Source: an uncultured Bacteroidales bacterium (lineage in GTDB: Bacteria; Bacteroidota; Bacteroidia; Bacteroidales; P3). From it: a stretch of DNA of 19,995 bases. Position numbers and translations under genes: made by a program. The notes under the pieces were generated by a model that worked only from the letters and a program-made list of their open reading frames with translations, did no database searches and was not told the origin of the DNA. Positions 1 through 5,643 of the stretch are shown here, piece after piece; position 1 is the stretch's first letter; each line of letters starts with the position of its first letter. The stretch covers positions 1 through 19,995 of the forward strand of contig CALEFF010000041.1 of the NCBI GenBank assembly GCA_937876865.1. The letters run 5' to 3'.

Positions 1-476
1 CGGAAATAGACATGGTGCTCAGTGTCGGAGCTTTTCTAAGTGGCGACTACGAATCATGTGCTGACGAAATCTCTGAAATTAAAGCTGCGGGTGGTGATGT
101 TCCGCTTAAGGTGATTTTAGAAACCGGTGCGCTGCAATCTGCTGCAAATATTAAGAAAGCAGCTGTGCTTGCCATGTCGGCAGGTGCCGATTTTATCAAG
201 ACTTCGACCGGTAAGATTAGTGTTTCTGCTACGCCCTTGGCGGCTTATGTCATGTGCAAAGCCATTAAAGAATATAAGGGGCAAACTGGGCGTTTAGTGG
301 GCTTTAAGGCTGCAGGCGGCATCAAGACTATTGAAGACGCAATCGTGTACTACACAATTGTGCGTGAAGTGTTAGGACAAGAATACATTGATAAAAACTT
401 GTTCCGCATCGGCACAAGCTCTTTGGCAAATATTTTAGTCAATGACCTTCTTGGTGAAACGATTAATCCTTTCTGA
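1..476 (+). CDS. deoC: deoxyribose-phosphate aldolase, 5'-truncated
   Basis: The frame is open from the window edge; the ATG at 12 is internal, since the residues before it (E-I-D) belong to the conserved E-I-D-M-V strand of DeoC. The enzyme cleaves 2-deoxyribose-5-phosphate to acetaldehyde and glyceraldehyde-3-phosphate in cytosolic deoxynucleoside catabolism. The Schiff-base lysine motif F-I-K-T-S-T-G-K and the second active-site lysine motif G-F-K-A-A-G-G-I are both present, and the C-terminus (R-I-G-T-S-S) is intact. About 157 residues remain, so the N-terminal part is missing because the window cuts it. A strong terminator follows at 570-630. Base composition (about 46-48% GC; arginine only as CGT/CGC) is richer than in the neighbouring genes, where AGA is common, so this segment may come from another genome (see the junction at 612-631). 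Confidence 0.93.
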   Translation, partial: EIDMVLSVGAFLSGDYESCADEISEIKAAGGDVPLKVILETGALQSAANIKKAAVLAMSAGADFIKTSTGKISVSATPLAAYVMCKAIKEYKGQTGRLVGFKAAGGIKTIEDAIVYYTIVREVLGQEYIDKNLFRIGTSSLANILVNDLLGETINPF

Positions 477-2745
477 CGGATTGGTGCGAACTTGTGTTGC
501 AAAGCCTAATTCCTTTGTATCTGAACCTGAATGAAGCTTTGTTGGAATGCAACCTATCCTTATATGAATGAGAGAGAAAGAAGATGCAAGTAAGTGTAGC
601 CTTACAAAGCACTTCTTTCTCTCTCTTTTTATTTATTTGAATCATAGTTTCTTTCTTTATGTTCTTAACTTTTTCTGATTTATTTATGATAGTTTCAATA
701 TCTTTGTTAAGGTTACGAAAACCCTCAATACTCATTAGTGCGTTCATAGCATCTTTGTTATTCATTAAGCGTTGTAAAGTTGGGTTATCTACATTAACAA
801 GCAAAGCACTCTCCCATCTACGAGCAAGTAAAGTTGCACTTGTACCACTCATCGCAATATCCAAAATACCAGCTGCATCTATTTGTTTCATTGAACTACC
901 GTCATAAGCCAATACAGGCAAGAAACTAATAAATTCATTTACTTTTTTTTCGGGGTTGCTTTCGTTAATATTTAGTCTGCAACTATATTCTTGAATTTGT
1001 TTTAAAGCACGATTTGGAGCAAAGTCAAATACATAACATTCCTCTTTGAGAATATCTATTTTATTAGGAGAAAGACCATCAATATTACTTACAGTCCAAG
1101 GAGTTTGTACACGAAAAGCCGCTTGAAAATAAGTTTCCGGACTTGAACAATTACGTAACATAAATATTCCACTCCAAGGTTTAACCGAAACACCCGTAGT
1201 AAGTTTTCCGCACGAAAGCGTAATAGTTTTTGTTTTTAAAGGATTTCCCATAGCCTTTTGCACAGGCTTTAATGCCTCAACACCAACCCCACATTCTTTT
1301 CCTGCAACTAATATTACTTCATAGTCATGATAAAATCTATTTTGCCTTTTAGATAATAGATTACGCATAGCATAACATTGAGAAATATTGTAAAAGAACC
1401 AAAAGGTGTGAGTTAATGAAGATAAAAGAGGAGGAAACGAAAATGGCATATAAGCTTTTTTATTACCTAACTTTAAATCTGAAACAATATTCTCCTTATA
1501 AGCTCCACGAATCAAATCAAGCCACTTTTGAACTTCTTCTTCATGAATGAAATAAGCATTCTCACCCTCCCCCTCTGCTGAGAAAAAAACATTCAAATCA
1601 AACTCGTTAAATTCACCTTGCGAAGCCACCATTTGTAATTCATCAGGCAATTGATAAGTCATCATAACCATACGAGGAAGTGAAGAATAAGGATTCTCAC
1701 CTTGTGAATAATCCCATTCCTCTTTTGCTTTCTGCTCATCGGAATAAGTCCAATTATATATTTGATCTTCGATAAACTCTCCCGAATTGATAGCACGAAA
1801 CGGAGTACCCGAAAGATAAAGATATGCACTTGTTGTAATAGGTAAACAATCCTCATCAAAATATTCCATACCCTCGCCCTCAGCGTAAGTCTGCTCGTTT
1901 TTATCTTCATTTTCAAACAAATCCTTTGCACTATCACGCCAAGCACCATAGTGATATTCATCAAAAATCACACAATCCCAATTCAAAGCATGCACCCATT
2001 CGTGATGTGCTTTTATTCCACCTAATTTAGTTCTGCCAAGATAGTCTTGAAACGAGCCAAAACAAACAATAGGTTTACTTTTGTCGGCAGTTTCGTAAGT
2101 AAGAGTTGATGTTCTTGAAATAAATTGCCAACCCTCAAAATCAATATGTGTCAATAAGTCTTCTTCCCAAGCACTTTGCACCGCAGGCTTAAAGGTTAAA
2201 ACCAAAATACGTTTCCAATTCATTTCTTTTGCTAATTGATATGTTGCAAAAGTCTTTCCAAAACGCATTTTGCAATTCCAAAGAAAGTGAGGTGTTCGGT
2301 TATTATTTTCTTTTAAAAATGATTTAAAATATTTGCTTGTTTTTTCTACTGCTTCTTTTTGTTCGGGACGCATAGAAAAACTTGCAGAACGATTTCTCTT
2401 TATCGCAGAACGAGAACGCAAAGCATTAACAGCAGTTTTTACATCTTTAACTCCACAACAAAACCATTCTCCTTCGGGATTATCAATATTCATTTCACGA
2501 AGCAAACGATGAACATCGTGATCGGTAAACGCCGTTCCATCGTTTCGCATTGCTGATTCTTCAAGTACAATCCTATAAGGCAAAGCACCAGGACGCAAAG
2601 TCGGATATTGTTGTGCTACACGTTCTTTTACTTCTTTTGTAGTATAGCCTACTTTAAGCATTCCTTTATATTGAGGATTAGTGTCTTCGTAGGCATATAT
2701 CTTTGGATTTGATTCTACTCTTTTTGGGAAAAATTTTTGTGCCAT
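463..2745 (-). CDS. T5orf172 (GIY-YIG-like)-superfamily 2 helicase fusion, 3' end probably spurious
   Basis: The predicted restriction/translocase subunit of the minus-strand cassette. Residues about 14-100 look like a T5orf172/GIY-YIG nuclease-like domain: K-I-Y-A-Y (15-19), K-V-G-Y-T (31-35), Arg42 and the E-W-F glutamate (Glu93) fit its key positions. Residues about 125-555 are a superfamily 2 helicase: Walker A-like M-R-F-G-K-T (160-165), D-E-Y-H (262-265), S-G-T-P-F (312-316) and a motif VI-like Q-A-A-F-R-V-Q (541-547). The ATG lies 1 nt after the methylase stop, so translation is probably coupled. From about residue 712 the frame reads antisense through the deoC terminator and down to the deoC stop region; this tail resembles no protein domain, and the true gene probably continued elsewhere. 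Any C-terminal domain is therefore lost here. Family recognition is by motif only. Confidence 0.8.
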   Translation of the reverse strand: MAQKFFPKRVESNPKIYAYEDTNPQYKGMLKVGYTTKEVKERVAQQYPTLRPGALPYRIVLEESAMRNDGTAFTDHDVHRLLREMNIDNPEGEWFCCGVKDVKTAVNALRSRSAIKRNRSASFSMRPEQKEAVEKTSKYFKSFLKENNNRTPHFLWNCKMRFGKTFATYQLAKEMNWKRILVLTFKPAVQSAWEEDLLTHIDFEGWQFISRTSTLTYETADKSKPIVCFGSFQDYLGRTKLGGIKAHHEWVHALNWDCVIFDEYHYGAWRDSAKDLFENEDKNEQTYAEGEGMEYFDEDCLPITTSAYLYLSGTPFRAINSGEFIEDQIYNWTYSDEQKAKEEWDYSQGENPYSSLPRMVMMTYQLPDELQMVASQGEFNEFDLNVFFSAEGEGENAYFIHEEEVQKWLDLIRGAYKENIVSDLKLGNKKAYMPFSFPPLLSSLTHTFWFFYNISQCYAMRNLLSKRQNRFYHDYEVILVAGKECGVGVEALKPVQKAMGNPLKTKTITLSCGKLTTGVSVKPWSGIFMLRNCSSPETYFQAAFRVQTPWTVSNIDGLSPNKIDILKEECYVFDFAPNRALKQIQEYSCRLNINESNPEKKVNEFISFLPVLAYDGSSMKQIDAAGILDIAMSGTSATLLARRWESALLVNVDNPTLQRLMNNKDAMNALMSIEGFRNLNKDIETIINKSEKVKNIKKETMIQINKKREKEVLCKATLTCIFFLSHSYKDRLHSNKASFRFRYKGIRLCNTSSHQSVRKD
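570..630 (+). terminator. deoC rho-independent terminator
   Basis: A perfect 14-bp stem pairs 570-583 (GAGAGAGAAAGAAG) with 612-625 (CTTCTTTCTCTCTC). Inside it, TGC 585-587 pairs with GCA 609-611 and GTAAG 590-594 with CTTAC 601-605. A run of T at 626-630 follows on the plus strand. It ends deoC transcription and lies inside the spurious tail of the minus-strand helicase frame. Confidence 0.85.
612..631. other. candidate chimeric junction between deoC side and helicase side
   Basis: To the left lie deoC, its 3' region and the terminator, with moderate GC. To the right lies the AT-rich helicase gene. The terminator's right arm plus T-run (612-630) reads on the minus strand as an A/G-rich stretch that also makes plausible helicase codons (N-K-K-R-E-K-E, residues 705-711). 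A stretch of about 19 nt shared by two genomes would let a short-k-mer assembler join them here. The exact breakpoint cannot be fixed from sequence alone. Confidence 0.5.
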
Positions 2746-2746
2746 A

Positions 2747-4267
2747 CTATTCCATTGGTTTAATCATTGATTCAATAAAAGCAATCTCCTCTTCATTCAA
2801 TCCATACTTCTTATAAAGTTTCTCATCAGTCCATGATTTAGAATAATCTAACCAAGGGACAAATCTAAAATTATTTATAGATATATTCATGCCAACTAAC
2901 GTTTGAAGAATTAAAAAACGAACAAATTTTGTCCTTAAATAAATGTAGAGATTTTTTGCTTCTACTTCCGAATGTGTTGGACATATAATCAAATATGATT
3001 GGGTGCATATTTGATTAGGTGTTAATATTTCCATCCGACTTAAAACTTTATACATTCCATTTTTATCAGGATTTCCTGCATGTTCACAAGAAAGTTTAGA
3101 TATTAATGTTTTATATTTGTTTATGCTATCACGCCCTTTGGGAATTTTGTTAGAATCTATATACATCCACCCTTTACTACTTAAAACTTCACAATCATTA
3201 TCATTATTACGCTCTAAATTACCAACAAAAGTCGATAGCAAACCATAAGGTGTCTGAGAACTGCAACCACCTTTTTCTGATAACATTTTTTCCTTATGAG
3301 ATAAGATTTTATGAATTATACTTACAGCTTCATTTCTTCGTAGAAAAACTTCAAATTCATTTAAATCACGTATAGCTTTACTTGATATACCATTTGTAAT
3401 ATTTATAAAATTACAATTTCCATTATATGAAGAATCTCTTAGAAAATAACAAACGCCACCATTCAAGTCTACTCCTTGAAAACATTCTTTTGAATCAGTA
3501 TAATCAACAATATTTTTAATACACTTATCAGATAACATCTTTTTTCTAAAATCATCTAAACCAACACCTCCAGCAAACCATCTTGAAGGTATTATCATTG
3601 TCAAAAAATGAGGGTTTAGTTTTTTTGCTTGTTCAACAAATTTATGATAAAGAGGGATTGCACCTAATCCTTTACCTGTTTCATTGACTTGTAACTGATA
3701 AGGTGGGTTGCCTATTATTACATCAAATTTCATATTTGGAAATAAATCGTTTGGGTTATCGGTATGAATAAATTGATATGCGTGGCTTTCTAATGTTGCA
3801 CCACGATCGTAAACTTCTTGGCTTGCTCCGCAGTATTTGCAACGACCATTATGCCAAGAGTGTTCTTGGGGTTGAAAGCGTATGTTGCCTTGTTCATCAT
3901 TAAAAACTGTGCAAACCGAATATTTTCCATTGGCATTTTTTGAACAATAAACCGAACGGCGAGACATTAGGGCAGTTAATTCCGTAATTGCTAAACCATA
4001 GAGTTGTTTGCCAAAGATGTGATTCACTCTTTCTTGAATATCGGGAATTTTTGCCTCCAACCCCTCCATAAGTCTTTTTGCAATCTCGCGAAGAAACACC
4101 CCTGTTTTACTCACAGGGTCAAGAAATTTTGCATCAGGGTTGCTCCACAAATCCGAAGGCAACATATCAAGCATATTATTGACTATTGTAGGAGGAGTAA
4201 ATACTTCATCGTTACTCAAATTCGCTAAACAAGTCAGCACATCGGGATTATAATTTTTCGGTTTCAT
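2747..4267 (-). CDS. Eco57I-type N6-adenine DNA methylase
   Basis: A 506-residue predicted SAM-dependent adenine-N6 DNA methyltransferase, the catalytic modification subunit of the cassette. Motif X is the N-D-E-V-F-T-P-P segment (19-26). Motif I is F-L-D-P-V-S-K-T-G-V-F-L (48-59), with K-T-G where C-G-T-G or A-G-T-G is usual. Motif IV is the catalytic N-P-P-Y (187-190) preceded by F-D-V-I-I-G. Between I and IV is a cysteine-bearing insertion (Cys108, Cys119, then C-K-Y-C at 143-146) that may bind zinc. The region after about 200 (I-P-S-R-W-F and on) fits the Eco57I-like core plus a C-terminal target-recognition part. The start overlaps the upstream stop as ATGA, and the helicase starts 1 nt after this stop, so the three genes form one operon. 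Target site unknown. Confidence 0.85.
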   Translation of the reverse strand: MKPKNYNPDVLTCLANLSNDEVFTPPTIVNNMLDMLPSDLWSNPDAKFLDPVSKTGVFLREIAKRLMEGLEAKIPDIQERVNHIFGKQLYGLAITELTALMSRRSVYCSKNANGKYSVCTVFNDEQGNIRFQPQEHSWHNGRCKYCGASQEVYDRGATLESHAYQFIHTDNPNDLFPNMKFDVIIGNPPYQLQVNETGKGLGAIPLYHKFVEQAKKLNPHFLTMIIPSRWFAGGVGLDDFRKKMLSDKCIKNIVDYTDSKECFQGVDLNGGVCYFLRDSSYNGNCNFINITNGISSKAIRDLNEFEVFLRRNEAVSIIHKILSHKEKMLSEKGGCSSQTPYGLLSTFVGNLERNNDNDCEVLSSKGWMYIDSNKIPKGRDSINKYKTLISKLSCEHAGNPDKNGMYKVLSRMEILTPNQICTQSYLIICPTHSEVEAKNLYIYLRTKFVRFLILQTLVGMNISINNFRFVPWLDYSKSWTDEKLYKKYGLNEEEIAFIESMIKPME

Positions 4268-4926
4268 AAAGATGAGAGTTTTAAAAAATGAATTGGCGAA
4301 TAATCTTTAACAGGTGTAGGTACAAAAGCCTCTTCTCCTAAATCGGAAAATAGATTAGGACCTTCTAATGGTTGGCTTTGAAGAAGATTTGCCATTGTGT
4401 AATCTCTTCGTTTTACAATTCCATTGCCTAAAAAAGACCACTCGGCAAATACAATAGGCTTTTTGCTATCATCGGGTAGTTGCAAAGTCAAAGCATCTCC
4501 CCAAAGAATATTACAAGAAAGAAGATAACGAGCAATATTACAAACTTCTTCTTTTGTCTTTTTTCTAAAAAGAGAAGAATACTCTGTAAAGAAAATATTA
4601 AAAAGGTTTTCTCTGCATACCTCTACATTGTCCGCAAGGATATCTATGCCATAAAGACTGCTGATTGCAATAATGGAATGTAATTCCCACGAGTTTTGTG
4701 TTTTGCGATATTGACTTGTAACAATGGAAAGTTTTCTTTTTAGAATTTCTATAAGGAAAGCCCCTTGTCCACATGCGGGCTCCAAAAATCGCGAATATAT
4801 ATTTTCGGTTTCATCTTTTACAAGGTCGCACATTGCCTTTACTTCCCTTTCGGCAGTGAAGACTTCTCCGTGATCGGCAACACGTTTGCGAGAAACTATT
4901 TGTGATGATTTTGATTTTGTTGGCAT
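4264..4926 (-). CDS. short methylase-fold protein lacking catalytic NPPY motif
   Basis: First gene of the cassette. The ATG at 4926 (220 residues) is preferred; an in-frame TTG at 4935 lies inside an inverted repeat and would add only three residues. Counting from that TTG, the protein has a motif X-like H-G-E-V-F-T (22-27), a clear SAM-binding motif I F-L-E-P-A-C-G-Q-G-A-F-L (50-61), a motif II-like G-I-D-I-L (96-100) and a motif III-like G-D-A-L (146-149). Where adenine methylases carry N-P-P-Y it has F-A-E-W-S-F-L-G-N-G (163-172), so catalysis is unlikely. The frame has no internal stop and sits in ATGA overlap with the full methylase, which argues against a random pseudogene. I infer an accessory or allosteric partner of that methylase. 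A genuinely shortened or degenerate N6-methylase is the alternative. Confidence 0.78.
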   Translation of the reverse strand: MPTKSKSSQIVSRKRVADHGEVFTAEREVKAMCDLVKDETENIYSRFLEPACGQGAFLIEILKRKLSIVTSQYRKTQNSWELHSIIAISSLYGIDILADNVEVCRENLFNIFFTEYSSLFRKKTKEEVCNIARYLLSCNILWGDALTLQLPDDSKKPIVFAEWSFLGNGIVKRRDYTMANLLQSQPLEGPNLFSDLGEEAFVPTPVKDYSPIHFLKLSSL

Positions 4927-4927
4927 A

Positions 4928-4956
4928 GGCTTCAAATATTTTTTGAACTTGAAGCC
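4928..4956 (-). promoter_or_regulatory. inverted repeat abutting the cassette start codon
   Basis: GGCTTCAA (4928-4935) and TTGAAGCC (4949-4956) form an 8-bp perfect inverted repeat with a 13-nt spacer, and TTCAAA/TTTGAA elements inside allow alternative pairing. It ends 1 nt before the ATG at 4926 on the minus strand. It could be a protein operator or an mRNA hairpin limiting initiation. No C-protein gene is visible to bind it. Confidence 0.45.
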
Positions 4957-4978
4957 TTATTATTAAGCAAAAAGAAAA

Positions 4979-5062
4979 GCGTGAAACCGTTTGCATTTTA
5001 CTTATCTAATTCTGAAGGCTCGGCAAAGCCTGTGTACACAGATAAGGACAAACAGTTCACGC
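4979..5062. other. 84-nt nested inverted repeat, candidate structured leader RNA
   Basis: Three stems nest concentrically. The outer stem is GCGTGAA (4979-4985) with TTCACGC (5056-5062), extended after a small mismatch by GTTTG/CAAAC (4989-4993/5049-5053). The middle stem is CTTATCT (5001-5007) with AGATAAG (5040-5046). The inner hairpin is AGGCT/AGCCT (5016-5020/5027-5031). The element is more GC-rich than its surroundings and lies between the candidate cassette promoter and the first cassette gene, so it would be in the minus-strand leader. No known riboswitch family was recognised; a tRNA was considered and excluded. Confidence 0.5.
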
Positions 5063-5087
5063 CCATAGGACGCGAACCTTTACAACC

Positions 5088-5149
5088 TATTCTCGTGTAC
5101 TTCTTTAAATTTGCCGATTTTCAGAATCGAGAATAAGAGCTAAAAGCTC
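5088..5149. other. two further small inverted repeats
   Basis: TATTCTCG (5088-5095) pairs with CGAGAATA (5128-5135), and immediately after it GAGCT (5137-5141) pairs with AGCTC (5145-5149) across a 3-nt loop. A CGATT/AATCG hairpin inside the first repeat competes with it. They extend the structured part of the putative cassette leader. Function unknown; short repeats of this size can be chance. Confidence 0.3.
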
Positions 5150-5212
5150 AATAATCTATTTTATATTTTCGATTGTTTTCTACATTTTGTTTTTACTTTT
5201 TATTTCATTTTG

Positions 5213-5220
5213 CAAATATA
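5213..5220 (-). promoter_or_regulatory. candidate promoter (-7 box) of the restriction-modification cassette
   Basis: On the minus strand this reads TATATTTG followed by CA, a full match to the Bacteroidota -7 consensus TAnnTTTG. No good TTTG -33 element lies about 20 bp upstream. Use of this site gives a leader of about 280 nt containing the inverted repeats at 4928-5149. Confidence 0.4.
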
Positions 5221-5250
5221 TGTAATTTTTTTCTAATCTTTTCTCTCTAA

Positions 5251-5292
5251 AATTTTTTCTTTGATTTTTACAATTTTTTCTTTGTTTTTTAC
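5251..5292. repeat. two tandem 21-bp AT-rich repeats with CTTTG core
   Basis: Units 5251-5271 and 5272-5292 are identical except for one A/T difference, with CTTTG at 5259 and 5280. A degenerate unit precedes them (CTTTT at 5238). The same CTTTG/CAAAG core at the same 21-bp spacing recurs at 13726-13793 and 16975-17042. Confidence 0.7.
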
Positions 5293-5396
5293 AATTATTC
5301 TATTGATTTATTAAAATATTTCATTGTTTTTTTAGAGTCAAACTTTCTATTGTTTTATTATTATTTTTTTTGTCTTTATTATACATTATATATACA

Positions 5397-5500
5397 TTGA
5401 TAAATTGTCAATTTTTGATTGATGAAATGTCAATGCTCGGTTGATGTTTTGTCAATACTTAATTGATGTTTTATCAATATTTGATTGATATTTTGTCAAT
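5397..5500. repeat. five 22-bp-spaced imperfect palindromes (iteron-like array)
   Basis: Copies of a 16-bp unit with consensus TTGATGTTTTGTCAAT start at 5397, 5419, 5441, 5463 and 5485, exactly 22 bp apart, with unrelated 6-bp spacers. In most copies the element extends to ATTGA-N7-TCAAT, a two-fold symmetric site. Copies differ mainly in the central bases; the fourth is a near-perfect palindrome (ATTGAT/ATCAAT). The array ends about 70 bp upstream of the -33 element of the giant surface-protein promoter. Two-turn spacing would place bound dimers on one DNA face. This looks like a multi-site operator. A replication iteron role is less likely without a rep gene. Confidence 0.8.
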
Positions 5501-5570
5501 TTTGATTTTTTTTCGGTTTGTCGGAACAATATGGCGTTTTAATGATTGTATGTGTATATTTAATTGATTT

Positions 5571-5602
5571 TTTGGTAGATAGAGGAAAATGTCGTAACTT
5601 TG
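5571..5602 (+). promoter_or_regulatory. promoter of the giant surface-protein gene
   Basis: TTTG (5571-5574) and TAACTTTG (5595-5602) are separated by 20 bp and match both elements of the Bacteroidota consensus (TTTG, then TAnnTTTG). The start site would be near 5608, giving a 5' leader of about 35 nt before the ATG at 5644. Confidence 0.7.
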
Positions 5603-5643
5603 CAACTTTTAATACTTTAACAATTATAAATTTTTAAAAAATT

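Noticed and set aside
659..907. Open frame on the plus strand opposite the helicase
   Set aside because: It lies antisense to a well-supported helicase domain and has no recognisable motif, so it is a shadow frame. The same applies to the antisense frames within the surface-protein, trpS and yebC genes.
1..4926. Mobile element carrying the restriction cassette
   Set aside because: I found no transposase, integrase or flanking repeats. The composition of the cassette matches the core, and the left boundary looks like an assembly seam, so it cannot be read as an insertion site.
4927..4935. TTG start at 4935 for the first cassette gene
   Set aside because: An ATG lies three codons downstream, and the TTG is in the arm of an inverted repeat with no ribosome-binding context.
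4979..5100. Decayed tRNA gene or attachment site
   Set aside because: A GGTTCGCGTCC-like stretch on the minus strand recalls a T-arm, but no acceptor stem, anticodon arm or CCA-side pairing could be built. No integrase or direct repeat was found.
5397..5500. CRISPR array
   Set aside because: The units are 16 bp with 6-bp spacers. That is far too short for CRISPR spacers, and no cas gene is present.
5397..5500. Plasmid or phage replication origin (iterons)
   Set aside because: No replication initiator, partition or phage gene is nearby, and the surrounding genes are chromosomal housekeeping genes. The array's position before a promoter fits regulation better.
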